Shown here: piece after piece, positions 48,766-61,500 of the stretch
How positions within the stretch are numbered: position 1 is the first letter of the stretch
Layout: every line of letters starts with the position of its first letter
Origin: Climacteris rufus
Taxonomy: Eukaryota; Chordata; Aves; Passeriformes; Climacteridae
DNA length: 64,000 bases
Direction: 5' to 3'
NCBI GenBank assembly: GCA_013398175.1
Contig: VZRZ01003219.1
Span: 1,079,384-1,143,383 of the forward strand
Translations under genes and position numbers: made by a program
The notes under the pieces: model-generated
The model's database searches: none
Told to the model about the DNA's origin: nothing
The model's input: the letters and a program-made list of their open reading frames with translations, nothing else

Positions 48766-49384
48766 CTCATTTTCTTCTAGCTGCTGGCTCTAACCAGGGT
48801 GTAAGGTGGTGCTGAGAGTGGGTGGAGACAAGGGGACAGCTCCTCTTCAGCAACACTCTGCCCTGAGGCTCAGCTCTTTCTGCAGGGGCCAGTGGGGATT
48901 GACTGCCTGCCTGCCTTTTGGGGAAGGTGTCACTTAACCCCTGTTGCTTTGGAAGGCCCCAGAGTTAGGTCTGTCATGCTCATACACCCGTGCCTGCTGG
49001 GACAACACTGGGGACAGTCCTAGGACTGGGCACTGTGCCACTTTGCCAGGGCCTGCCCTGTGAGCACAGCTTACCCCATCAGTTCTCTGCAAACAGCTGG
49101 GCTGGCAACAGCTGGGGCATCACTGCCATTAGCCTTGCTCAGCCCAGGCTGCCTTGTCCCAGCCCTTCACCTGAGGGCTAATGGTTGTAGAGGAAGAGAG
49201 CAGCTTTGGACATCACAGCTGCAGCCCAGGAATCTGGTCCCTCAAAAGGCAGGCCAGGAATGCAATCCTGGACTGGACATGTCTCCTTGCAGCATCTGGG
49301 CAGCAACAATTCTGCACAGGCGAGAGGAGAACACAAGTTACCTCCTTAAAATTGCAAATGTGGGAAGATGAGGCCAGGAGGCTT
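48766..49384. other. Short spacer between convergent MFSD13A and ACTR1A
   Basis: About 0.6 kb separates the two predicted poly(A) sites. No gene or repeat is visible. Confidence 0.5.
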
Positions 49385-49404
49385 GAGGGTTGTATATGAA
49401 TGAC

Positions 49405-49410
49405 TTTATT
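49405..49410 (-). terminator. ACTR1A: Candidate poly(A) signal (AATAAA) of ACTR1A
   Basis: The plus strand reads TTTATT, so the minus strand carries the canonical hexamer in TTAAATAAAGTC. Confidence 0.55.
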
Positions 49411-51410
49411 TAAGTAGGCTGGGCACCACCAGGCAACATGGTTTGGACAGTGTGCGAGGGAACAGTCAGGCAGACCAAACAAACGCTGGATCAGAGACGG
49501 CACCGTCCTGCCTGGTCACTGCAGGTTACAGAATGGAGCACTGCTGCTGCAAGGCCAGCAGAGGGGCTGGGGGGAGGGAAAGCACTGGCAGTGCCTGGGG
49601 CACGTGGTAATGGAACCGAGAGGAATTTGCTGGAATTCCTCTCTGTGCGCTGCAGCAAACCAGCAAGAACAGAAAGAGGTTTTCCAGCAGAAAGCTGAGC
49701 ATTGACAGCTCTTTTCTGACAGGTTCTTGCTTAAAATAACAGAGTCTGCTCTAATGGGGAGGAGGTGAACAAGCAGCCTGGCCTCAGCTGGGAGAGATCA
49801 CCCCACCCACCTCCGTACAGCATCTCTGAACCGAGTGAGCCCCAGGAACAGGGTTCCTGCAGTGGCAGCCAGCTGCTGCTTACATTCATCTCTGTTGGGG
49901 CAGTGCACTGACCTTTCCCTCACCTCTCTGGCAGTCCTCCAGCTCTTACCCTGTCTCTGCACCTGAGAGTGACCCCAAGGTGATGTGTGGCGATGAAGGA
50001 AAGGAGGGAAACAGAGGAACTGCCACCAAGCAACTCCAGCTCCATTGCTGCTGCCAGGTTCTGCAGGAAACTAATGGGGAAAAAAAGAGAGCACCGAATA
50101 ATGCACAAGAAAAACCTGAAGGGGAAACAGTGGCATGCCCCAACACAAGCGGGTCTGTAGGCTGCCCAGGGCTGTTAGAGCAGTAGAAGCAAAGCAGCCC
50201 CCAGGTGAGCAGAAAGGCACCGCAGCGCAGCGGCACGCAGCCAGCAGGGCAGGACGGTTTCCGGCTCACAAACCTGCCGCTCGCACCGCCCTCCTGGGGC
50301 GCTGTGCTGTCCTCTCCTCGGTGCCTCCCAGCGCCCGGCGAGGCCCCGCAGAGCAGGGCCGGGTGTGGCGCAGGGCCGGCCGGTCCCTAAGGGCGGGGGC
50401 TGTGCGCAGTGCGAACATCAAGCAGCGGGCGGCTGGGCAACAGGTGTTCAAAGAAGACCCAAAGCATAATTCCCAGGTGCTGTGGTCAGTATTTGAGAGA
50501 TCCTCACACATTTCAATAAATAAAACAATTCTTACATTACAATGCACCTTTCCAATTATTATTTTGCCCCAGAATGGATAAAGTACACAAGAGTTATGCC
50601 TGGCTGTGAATACATGCTCCCTTTGCCCTGACATGGCAGGAAGGAGGGAAACAGCCTCGACTCTTACAAAGAACACGAGAAGTCAGCACTGTAAATCTTG
50701 GCAGGTTGAGGGGGAACACACAAGTGCCTTCAACGCCCATTCCGGGGTACTTGCTTCCAGAGGAGAAAAGGTATTTAAAACAAGGTACGAGAGAATAACC
50801 GTCTAGTACAATGATAGCTGATTAGATTTGCTTTGTTCTACTCCATGCAATACAAACTAAGTCCTATCGCCAACTTCTCCAGCTGTGGTGCAGACCCCAC
50901 ATCAGGCTAAGAAGTTACACACTCACACGCACTCTCACACACCAAAAACAGTGGGAGCAAATGGACTTAACTGTTGAGAATGTGCTTTCTCTTAATAAAA
51001 AATATATTAAAAATAACTTCAAAAACCTACTGATAGTGAAGACACTGCTGAAGAAGGAAGTAGCTATGGAGCCTCAGCTATGTGTTTCCAGACAATCCAG
51101 GCATTGCAGTCAGGCTGACTAAAGCCTGCATGAGCAGTCTGCAGTGGTTGGATCCCTTCTGGCTTGCCAGGCAGTTTCTATAAACTGTTCCCTTTGTTTT
51201 TGCTTGTTCGTTTTACAATGACAGATGTGACAGAAAATAAGGGACTGAAATGAAAAAGGAATGGGCCATTCTGGAGAAATTCAGATTGGTATTTTCTCCT
51301 TTCCATTAAAAAAAAAAGCAACAAAACAAACAAAAAAAAGAAGTTAGTAGTACTAATACAACCCTCCTGCTGCTGTCGTCTTTGCTCAGTGACATCGGGG
51401 CATGCTGGCG

Positions 51411-51426
51411 CACACACACACACACA
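51411..51426. repeat. (CA)8 microsatellite
   Basis: Eight CA units sit just downstream of the ACTR1A stop codon on its transcript, inside the predicted 3' untranslated region. Confidence 0.9.
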
Positions 51427-51503
51427 GGCAGCTCTCAGACACTCGGACTCAGAAAAGCGAGTTTAAGTGAGTCTTCGGAGGAGACTGAGGACAGGTCCCA
51501 GGG

Positions 51504-54500
51504 CTAGAAGGTTTTTCGGTGGATGGCACGAGCTCCATCTTCTTCATATTCCTTTTTCGAAACCCACATTTTCTTAAAGGTGTCCAGAGAGGCCAGGATA
51601 GAGCCACTGGGGAGAGACAGGCAAGTTATGGGTTAAAAGACAACATTGTGGGCACTCTCACTGTATCTCTGCAGAGATGGGCTGTTTCTATTGTGACACT
51701 TCCCTGTGACAGAAAGGTGCTGAGGCTCACAGTAACTTACAACAGACACACTCTCTGGACAGTCACTCCTGCTCCCACTATCCTCAAACTCACTGGAACT
51801 ACAGAGCCTGGCACCAGCCGCCCCCTCCCACATGACCTGGTGACTGCTGCTCCAGGAACATGGAGCTGCATCACCCAGCTGAGCAATGAACCCCCCCAGA
51901 CACACAGCACCAGTTGATGTAACAATGTCAGAGCTGATGGGCTGTGCCTCCCCAGCCCCATCCCACAGCAGGACGTGTCATTGTGCAGTACATACCCAAT
52001 CCACGTGGAATACAATCTCTCCTGAGGAGCAGATATCTGGGAGAAAGAGAGAATCAGTCAGTACCTTCCCAAGCTCCCGACTGCTGCTCCTAGCAGACTG
52101 CCCCCATTTCACTCCAGCTAACATCTGACAGCTATGACCCCTCCCAACAGCAAAACAGTCACTGTGGTCCAGGATCCTGGACAGGGGTCATGTTGCTACA
52201 GGAGCCACCTTCTCAGTGATGAAACCACACAGCAAATGCTGTTGGGCATGTGAGTGTCTCAGGAAAGGCATTTCTGGTTTGAAGCAAATGGCAGCTCCAC
52301 CCAGAGCAAGGTTCTTTCAAGGTCACAGAACAATACACTTGGTAAATGACAAACACAAAAGAGATTGCTCCTACCCTTATTTTGACGTCCTTCGGAGCTA
52401 GTTTCTTCACTTCGCTCAACAGCCTGTCGCCAAAGCCTACACAAGACAGAACATGTGTAGTGAGAGCACCTTGGCAAAATCCCAACTTCCATCCACTAAC
52501 AATGTGGACATGTCCTATGTAGACCTATTCAAATATCCCACTCCAGATCTTACAGAGTCTGGGGACGCACAGAACACAGCCAGTGACACAAGGGGATTTT
52601 GTTTCACTGAGACCTCAAGCACTGGCACAATGGGCTCTATTCGTCAGCAGCAACTCAAGTCAAGCAAACGTGGTTTTTAGCTAGGACCTCCTCCTTCCCT
52701 AGGCATTTCTCTTGTGTCCAGCCCAGTGGTACAGAGGGTTGAGTGGGAAGACCAAGACCTATTTGGAGATGTCCATCTGTGAGTAACAGACTGATGGGTT
52801 CTGGCAGAGGGTATCTTTAGGTCAATGGGTACCAACTGAGCCCTGAGGGATGGGTTGAAACCTTTCTGCACACACACAGCTGACACTCATGCAGGATCAG
52901 GACTGCTGCACTTAGACACACCAGAGACCTAAAGAAACCTTAGAAGATTCAAGTCTTTCCGGTATCTAGTGTCAAATATCATGAGCTACAGCAGTAGGAA
53001 GGAACACAGCTATTCAGTCCTGACACAGGCACTGATTGCAGGAAAACAGCCCTTCAACCCCAGAAAGTGATGTACAAGGGCAGAGGTGTCTAACATATCC
53101 AGAAGGTATGACTAGGACTCAGAAAATTAGACAGTAAATGCCCCAAGAGGGCAGAGTTTCCACAGCCCTCACCCTAGAGGACAAGTTGGGTGATCTGGGT
53201 TATCTTCCCAGTTTCACATGAGAAAGAAGCAAGAGATCAGGTATGTCAGAGCCCACTGAAAGAGGAGAGGCAGGAACCTTTGAAAAGCGTGGAGCCTCCA
53301 GACAGCACGATGTTGGAGAACAGCGTTCGCCTCAGGTCCATGTCTGACTTTTGAATGGCAAAAACAAGCACTTCATGGAGTCCTTCACATTCCTCCCCTA
53401 TCAGGTCCGGCCGGAACAGGAGCTCTGGGGCTCGGAAACGCGCAGGGCCGATCTGCAAGAGGCAAAGTTAGCGCAGAGGGAAGGGGACAGAGTGGCTCTG
53501 CTCACTACCTACAGCTGGGCCTGCCTTTCTTAGATGAAGCTTCAGAGTAATGAAGTTTCCTGGACATTCATGCTGCATCACTAGATCCCAAGTGAATGCC
53601 AGTTTGGACTACTGCTCCTACAAAGGGCACCATTTCCATTTTGCAGATGAAAGAGATGAAAAACTTGCTCAGTCCCATGCAGCAGGTTTGTCATCAAGGG
53701 AGTAAATCCAGCCCTGGTACTGGAGGTAAGACCTGTTCTTCCTCTCCTACAACCATTCTACAGTGGGCTCAGTCTTTTGAGGAGTATTTCTAACTCTTCA
53801 AAGCAACTGCTTACATACAGGAGACAATTCTGGGTAGGAAAAAAGCCACATATAAAACCACTGCAGGATTTAGTCAGCTGACAACTACCCACACTCCATA
53901 TCTGATCTGCATGAAGTTTTGCTAGATCAAAGCCTGCTTTCATATAGCTCTGAGTCCCCACTGTCAGGCTGCATCCTTACCCAGAACTTCTAGTTGAAGC
54001 TGTAAGATTTCTAGTAAAGTTTTCTTTCCCTAAAAATCCCAGTGCCTAGTCAATAGTCTAGGATGAGTTCTGGTCTTTTAAAATTATCCCCTCCCACCAC
54101 CATCCATCACCACCACATGAAATTTCCCATCACTGGGGAGCTTTTCTGGAAACCCAGTGCTTCACACCAGGAATTCTCAAAAGGTGGTTCTTACAAACCT
54201 CAATAGTGCTTCCATCTGGCAAGTAGTACTGAGCCTTCTCAGTCTCCAAGGTCTCATCCTTCTGGGGGTTTATTGACAGGTAGCAGGCACGCTGCAGAGG
54301 AAACAGAATCAGGGAGAGGGAGATGAGAAGGGTAAACCTAAATGCCTCTTATAAAATATTTTTCTTACTAATAATCAAACTCCGTATCTCCTTGGGGAGA
54401 CTACTTCCAACAATTTTATGTGCTGGAGAAAAGAGCCTTAGGACTCACTTCAGGTAAAATACTTTGCAATATCCCACTTGTGACCCCTACCTGCCATGGA

Positions 54501-57500
54501 TTTTACCCCACGAAAGATAAACACTAGTGAAAGATATCATGAGACCCTAAGAAACTGCAGAAAAGGTAAATGCAAAATGGATTCTGAAACACCAGCCTTT
54601 CTTCACCTCCATGCTAACTGCCCCTCAATAGGGATTAATGTGACCTTGACTATAACTCTCCCAGAATATGGGATGGCTGAGGTTCCAAGTGACCCCTGGA
54701 GCTCATCTTGTCCACTCCCCTTGTTCAAGCAGGGTCCCCTAGAACAGGCTGTCCAGAACCATGTCCAGATGGCTTTTGAACATCACCAAGGATGGAGACT
54801 TTACAATCCTCTAGACCACCTGTGCCAGCACTTGGCCACCCTCATGCTAAAAATAGTTTATGTTCAGACAGAACCTCCTGTGCTTCAGTTTGTGCATTTT
54901 GTCACTGGATATCATTGAAATGAGGCTTTGTTTTCTCTGCACCCTCCCTTCAGACATTTATACACATTGATAACTCTCTCCAGTAGTCCCTTCTTGTGGC
55001 TCAACAGTCCAAGCTCTCCCAGCCTTTCGACATACAAGAGTCCTTTAATCATCTTAGTGGCCTTAGACTCCCTCATGTAGATAATGGATTTAGGTGCAGA
55101 CCTAGGTAGGCTGGCACTTCCCGCCAGATTTCACAAGCCACAGCTTCCCTTGAGAAAAATCCCCTCTTGGACAAACACAGAAACAAGGCAGGGCATCACC
55201 TCCTTGATGGTCTTGACAATCTCAAACTCGGAGGTTGTGTGGAAGTCGTAGCCTTCCTTCCGCAGGTAGAGGCGCAGGAAGCGGGAGACGTCGCGGCCCG
55301 CGATGTCAATGCGCATGATGGAGTGGGGCATGGCAAAGCCCTCGTAGATGGGAACCGCGTGGGTGACGCCATCCCCGGAGTCCAGCACCACTCCCGTGGT
55401 CCTGCCGGTCGCGTAGCTGCCGAAGGGACAAAGGCTTGAGTCACAACAAGCAAGTCAAAGTGAGCCCAGGCATGCAGCACATCCACGCTCGACTCAGGAA
55501 GCAAAGATTTCACATGAACAGCGGCGAAAAAAACCCTCAAAACCCAAGTTCTCTTCACAGTTCAACAAATTTCCTGTAAATTCTTTCTTACAGGAATTGA
55601 GTTTCAGTTTTTGCATGAAAAGGGGTAAGTCAGACATCAGTGAGGTCTTGTACAGGTTTTTTTTTGTTTGTAAAAGAACGGATTTCACGGCAACATTCCA
55701 CAAACACAAATCAAAGACAAAAGACACTTACAGGCTAAGCACAGCTTGCATGGAGATGAACAGTGCTGGCACATTGAAGGTCTCAAAAAACACCTCAGCA
55801 GCACGCTCTCTGTTCTTGCGCGGGTTTAGGGGTGCTTCTGTCAGCAGCACAGGATGCTGGGAAAGAGAAGAAGGAGCTGTGCTGCAATAACTAGGAGGCA
55901 GTAGGGATGTGTTCCTGAAAGTTTCTGCTTACTTATTCACTTTAGGAACCACTGGTGCAAGAGGACAGGTAGAAAGGAGTAATTTCAGCTCCTGAGCTGT
56001 ATTAGACTGTGAAAAATCTCTATTAGATCGGAAGACCAGCAGGGTTCTGGTTAGTTATGAAGAAGTGTTAGGAAATGTACTGTGAGTAACTCTGCCCCAT
56101 GAAGGACAAACAGGAAGACTCTCAGTGACAAAAATCAGCCAGATTAGCCAAAATACACAGACCCTAAGAAAGGGTGAAGGCATATGGTCTTAACACGAGC
56201 AGACAGAAATACTCCTACTCCACTTATACAAGTCATATTGCTCTCAGACATTTAATAATTTTTTGGTCAGATCCTTCCAGACCACAGGGCTGTGGTTTTC
56301 TCCTTCCTCACTTCAAATCATGTCACTGCTGAGCGGATATGCCTGATGTGCAGGCAGAACAGGAAAAGTCAGAAGCACTTGGCCTAGAGCAGAATTATTA
56401 GAGAAAGTGTGAATAGCAAATGTGAAAGGCAGATTTTCAGTCAGGTCAGACCATCAGATCTGGAGAGGAATTCTGCTTGGACACTTCTTGTGCACTGTCT
56501 CCTGAGACATGAAAGAGCCTAATTTAACAACAGACACACACGTAGAAAGAAGGGCAAAGGAAAAGTCCCAAATGTTTTCCAGAGTTGCAAGGCTCCTGGT
56601 GTTACACATGCGCTGAATGACGCCTGTGCCATTACATAATGCAGTCTCTCACCTCTTCTGAGAACGTCTGGAGCTGGTCTTTAGAATACACATACTGCCA
56701 GATGCGCTCCATGTCGTTCCAGTCCTTCACTATGCCGTGCTCCATCGGGTATCGGATCGCCAGGAGACCTCTGTGCTCCTGGACAAACAGAAAGGACAAG
56801 AGAGCATCAGAGCCCTAAGCAATCCCACTTCTGAGCACTGTGACTATGACTTCCTGTCAGACTCAACTTCAATTTTGATTCCACTAAAAGATAGCTTATC
56901 TCTAGCATGCAGGGCAAAACCTGAACACTAATCACAAACATCTCTCCCAGAGAAGCCAAGATTAGACAAGGCCTTTTCATACCAAGTGGGAAATGTCTGA
57001 CATTTGCAGAGCATATTCCATCCTACCACTTTACAAGCCAACACACAGACACCTATCATATGGTATCTTTGTACTACCAGCTCAGACATCATATAAAAAA
57101 TAACAGGGTGGTACTGGGGAATGCAGTTTGGAGGGCTCACAAGAAATGTGACCATACAACTGACTACGTGCTGACAGGAACAGGACTGTGGAGAAAAGCT
57201 TCCTGCCCACAACAGGGAGATAAAAGGCAACCAAGAAGCATCCACTTCTAAAGTTCCCAGTCAAAAATATGTAACTATATAGAGCTAGAAGTAGTCTAGA
57301 AAGGAGAGAGATAGAAGGTCTTGGGCAAAAGGTCTGTGGTCAGAAGATTGGCACAAGAATTTAATGAAGCTTCCCACTCCGCCTTGTACACACTTCTAAG
57401 TGACAATCTGTTCTGCTCTTCAGATTTACATGATAGCAAAGAACCACAGTCCCTCACAGCAGCACACTGAGATATATGGAGAAGTGCAGTGCACAGGTGT

Positions 57501-58505
57501 TCTTACCTCTGCTTTTGGACCAATGAAAATGTCCCCTTCTAAAGCACCAGCCATAACACGAACGTGCTTTGGTCTGCCCACACTAGAACAGAGACAAGAG
57601 AATAAATGCTTCTACAGAGTTCAGATGCACCCAAGGATTACCTGCTTTGTGCTCCTCTGTCCTAACTAGAACTTTCTAAAGCAATGGGTGTGTCTGGGGG
57701 CTCTTTAGGTGCAGATAGACCCAGGTTTGCTCTGAGATCATCTCAGAACCAGAGGTGAAGGGGACAGATTGTAGACAGTTCTGAATTGGTGGGACATAAG
57801 CCAGCTGAGTCTGGCCACATTTGCACTGATGATCCAGGACTCACTTGCTCCAGGATCAACATGGCTAGACTGAACAATTGTCTGAGTTGTCAGATTCATG
57901 TATGCTGCCTGACCTCAGGCAGGCTTCTCAGATTATACATTTGCAGTCCCATGCCCCACCATCCCATACAGAACACACTGCTCAGAACACATATTAAAAT
58001 TACTCATGAAAAACACCATTGAAAGTAAAAGCCAGTGACTATTCAGAGTTCCTGTTCCAGCAGTCTTCATCCTGGCAAAACTCTCAGAAAACTTCCAAGC
58101 AAGTCTGGCAGGAATCAAGACATCATACTGCACACTGAAGAAATATAGAGGTCTTCACACTTCTCATCCCAAATTTGACTTTTTCCAAGTCCTTTTCCTC
58201 ATGTGCAGACTAAAGGATCCTACAGCTTTGGTTGTGTGTTGAGCCTGACAAAGCGACATCATCTTTTACGATGTGTGTGTGTGTGTCCCTGAAAATCTCA
58301 AAGCACTTAGCAGAGTTCTCATCTCCCCGATGCTTCTTTGCAACAGGCAGAAAAGAGTAACTCATTTTCCCATTTATAAAACTAAACAATTCTTTCCCTC
58401 TACATAGCAAAGAACTTACCCAGACCAGCAGAATACTTACTAGTTAGGAAAGCAGTATTTTGGTATTTGATCACCCGCAAAACCTGCTTTAATCACACCC
58501 GAGCC
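51504..58505 (-). CDS. ACTR1A: ACTR1A, alpha-centractin (ARP1), exons 2-11; first coding exon outside the window
   Basis: Exons in transcript order: 58505-58441, 57582-57507, 56778-56653, 55856-55732, 55416-55200, 54291-54199, 53452-53278, 52436-52375, 52036-51996 and 51606-51504. Every junction has GT-AG and matching phase, and with a 16-codon first exon the total is 376 residues, the human length. ARP1 forms the short actin-like filament of dynactin, which links dynein to its cargo. Actin-fold signatures are intact: phosphate loop GSGVIKAGFAGD, second phosphate loop VLDSGDGVTHAVP, LSGGSTLFKGFGDRL, and the C-terminal GARAIHRKTF. The sequence differs from human at only a few positions (LLAIRYP, HTTSEFEIVKTIKE, EECEGLHE). 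The paralogue ACTR1B is less likely because of synteny with MFSD13A. The first exon (beginning MESYDVIANQ in human) was not found between 58506 and 64000. Confidence 0.95.
54660..55075 (-). mobile_element. CR1 LINE fragment in ACTR1A intron 6
   Basis: Read on the minus strand, CR1 words appear in order: GATGATTAAAGGACTC, CGAAAGGCTGGGAGAGCTTG, TATCAATGTGTATAAATGTC, CTGAAGGGAGGGTG, GAAGCACAGGAGGTTC, GTCTCCATCCTTGGTGATG, TTCAAAAGCCATCTGGACAT and AGATGAGCTCCAGGGGTCAC. It is sense to ACTR1A and fills nearly half of the 0.9-kb intron between the exons ending at 55200 and beginning at 54291. Divergence is higher than in the copy at 26 kb, so it is older. Confidence 0.9.
58272..58286. repeat. (TG)n microsatellite in ACTR1A intron 2
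   Basis: Seven consecutive GT units lie just left of exon 2. Confidence 0.85.
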
Positions 58506-61500
58506 CTGTGGGAGCAACAGACAAATCTGTGAGCTTATCAATCATTCTGTCATTTTCACAAGTTTTAGAGGAGTAGCAAAGTACATCAGCACTGCCAGAT
58601 CCTCTCCTTTCTACCAGGAGTAAATCTCCCCAGGGACTCACTCTCCAGGCAGGGCTGGGGATGGGAAGTGCCAGCAGGCCAGCATGGCCACTGCAGGGGA
58701 GTGACTGTCACCCTCCCTGGCAGTGACACATCTCCAAGGGCACAACCACCCTGCACACCCTGGTGCTGCTCCACACACACCCAAACGCTGCCCTCTACAG
58801 ATAAGTATTTTTCTAGCCAGGGCTACTGTGAGGGGTGAAGGAGGCCAAATCCACACTCCACAATTTTCTATCGATATTAGATACTCACTGGGGGGAGGAG
58901 AACACCTCAGAAAGCCCAGCAAGAGCAACTGAACCCTGCCAGCTTCAGGGGGCATTGGGAGAATGAAAGCTACAGGCCTCTCAGAAGGAGATTTGGAAAG
59001 GATGGAGGGAGGGTGGATAAAGTCAGAGAAGGGAGTAGCAAAGGATTGTGGCAAACAAGTTGGAGAAGAGGCTAGGGAAAAGATGATCAAGTAGTGGATG
59101 AACTAGCTAATGCAAAGGAGGCAGAAATGTGGTCAGAAAAGACACTGGAAACCAACCCAGACTGGGGTCTGGAACGGACAAAGGGGCTGGTCAGACTGCA
59201 AGGGGAAAGGCTGGAGGCAGGAAGCACAGCTGACGGGATGGAGCTTGTTCAGAAGAGACAAAAGAGATGAGGGATGGCAGTCAGAAAGGCATAAATCCAA
59301 AGAGCCTTCTGCAACATTCAAAGCAGCAAACACAAGCGGGTAAAACCAGCCACAGCAAGGCCCTGGCAGGGAGTCAGTGCCGGGCATCTGGCCCCACAGC
59401 TCCCATCCCTGTCCGGAAGCATCCTGGGAACACCATCAGCAACTTGGATCTGTGCTGACTCCTTCCCCTCCTCCATTTCCTCTCCCCGCACCAGGGAATG
59501 ACATCTTGAAACAATGAGCAGCTTGCAGGAACACCCAAGTTTTGCTAAGGAGCGGATTTTCATAGGATCTCCTCAGATAAGCCGTTTCACTGGTAATCCC
59601 AGACTACCATGGGCACAAGCTCTTCTGCAGAAAGAGGAGCAGTTCTGCTTTTACCCCATGCTGGGAGCAAAGCATGAGCAAGTTTGCACTGAAAGCTGTG
59701 ATCTGTGAAGTGCCTGTTTACTCTCAAGAGCTCTGCAGCAGGACTGCTCTGGTTTTGAGGCCAAAAAGACATTTTGGCTGCCCCAGAGCATTTTTAAATG
59801 AGTAGCAATGCAACTCCTCCATAGCTTTCCACTTCTCACCACCTCTGCATGGGTCAGCATCACTGCTTTCTCTTGGAGGCTGAGGTCAGATGAGTCGCTG
59901 AGGGCTCTGCCAGTGCCAGAAGTTACCAGCCAGAGCAGGCTCAGCAGAAAGGAATGCGGGGCGGCCCCAGCCTCTCCCGTTCACAGTGCAGCGCTTTCCT
60001 GCCAAGCTACTTCCACCAGCAGTTTCAGCCGGGTTGCCGGGCTCCGCACAGAGCATGTGTGCTCTGCCACCAGAGGCGGGGCGCTCCTGCCGCTAAACCA
60101 CCGGAGTCAGATTTGCCAGGACACATCTGAAGGAGATGAGTGTCAGGAACACTCTGCAAAGCAGACGTAGGTGGTTATAAAGCATATGAAAGGTAGATGG
60201 CTTGAATCCTAGTCTCCTGATAAACACTTGCAGCCAGGCTGGCTCCAGGAGCACACTCAAGCTGCCACCTGGGCAGGACTACTCCCTTCTGGCAAGGGGG
60301 ACTCAGCTCCAGTTGCATCCCAAGGTCTGCACTAACTGATACCAGTGTGACAAAGTGGCCTGTGAAGTGTTGAAGAGAATTCCCTTGAGGCAGACACTCT
60401 TCTGGCTATTCCTTTCAAAGTGAAGCAAGAAATAAAACAAAACCACTATTTAGATTTTTCTTATCATCGCTTATAAACAACTCTCTACCTGGGAAAGAAT
60501 ACCATCCTGCATCAAGTCTTGGAGAAAAGAAGTTGAATGAAGTAATGTAATGTAACCACATTAGAATATTGCACTTAGTGAATATTTTATTCAAGATAAT
60601 GACTGATCTTGCTGCCAGCACATTCTGCTGTGGGGCACTGGTTTCAGGAGAACAACGATGCTCCTATTTTATCTGAGAGACTGAAACTTCCTTATGTCAG
60701 GCCAAAACTTAGCCAGTGTGTCCTGGTGAGATTCCCAGGAAGTTATGTATTTTAAGGTTTACGTACTGAAGTTCAAAGTTAACCGAATGTGTTGGGAGTT
60801 CAGAAGTCCACCCTGGAGTCAAAGATGAATGACTGCTTTGAATGTGCCAGTGGGATGGCACAGTTGTGCTTCCAAGTGCTTGGGAATAAACCAAGCACAG
60901 CTGTTTGATATCTCCACACTACAAAGACCTGACTGCACTTTCTGACCTATTCAATTTTTCTTGAAAACATTTCACTTCTTTGAAGATATGTGCACACTGA
61001 GTAAATCTGTTTATTATAGACCAGTTTGAGACTCCTACACAATGAGGAAAAAAATGTATAAGTTTTGAAATAACTCTGATTCAGAAGGTTTAAAGACCTA
61101 GTTTTCCATCTTTGTTACAAATAAGCAAAAACACGTACCTCTCTTCTCCTAAAAACTCTGATTTATTAAATTTTTTTTTAAAAATTACAAATATATGTAC
61201 TCCCACCAGTAACTGTCCTGTCTGGGCTTTCATCCCACTTTGTTTGGTGGGTTTGTTTTGTTTTTTTTTTATTCTAATCTGAGCAAAAGAATAAAGAAGA
61301 AAAACTACAGGTAAAATGTAAAGTTCAAGGAAGATAAATTCATGAAAAATTCTTGTGAGTGCCTTGAAGTAACTGAACGTTCCTCATCTGCCAGCTCTGT
61401 AGCCAGCTGGTTATGGATTCATTCCTCTTGATGCATTTAGGACTCAAATTTAAATGGCAATCACCAACCAGAGTCAATCTTCTGTGCAGCACTTTCCATG

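Larger units (their letters stand above)
49385..51503 (-). other. ACTR1A: ACTR1A 3' untranslated region
   Basis: On the minus strand, about 2.1 kb runs from the TAG at 51504-51506 to the AATAAA at 49405-49410. No closer AATAAA or ATTAAA was seen on this strand. A GC-rich patch (about 50200-50430) and a (CA)8 tract (51411-51426) lie within it. The assignment depends on no intron occurring after the stop, as is usual for this gene. Confidence 0.5.

Noticed and set aside
60060..60085. CCACCAGAGGCGGGGCGCT as a CTCF site
   Set aside because: The core fits only if a gap is introduced, so it is not better than chance in a GC-rich patch.
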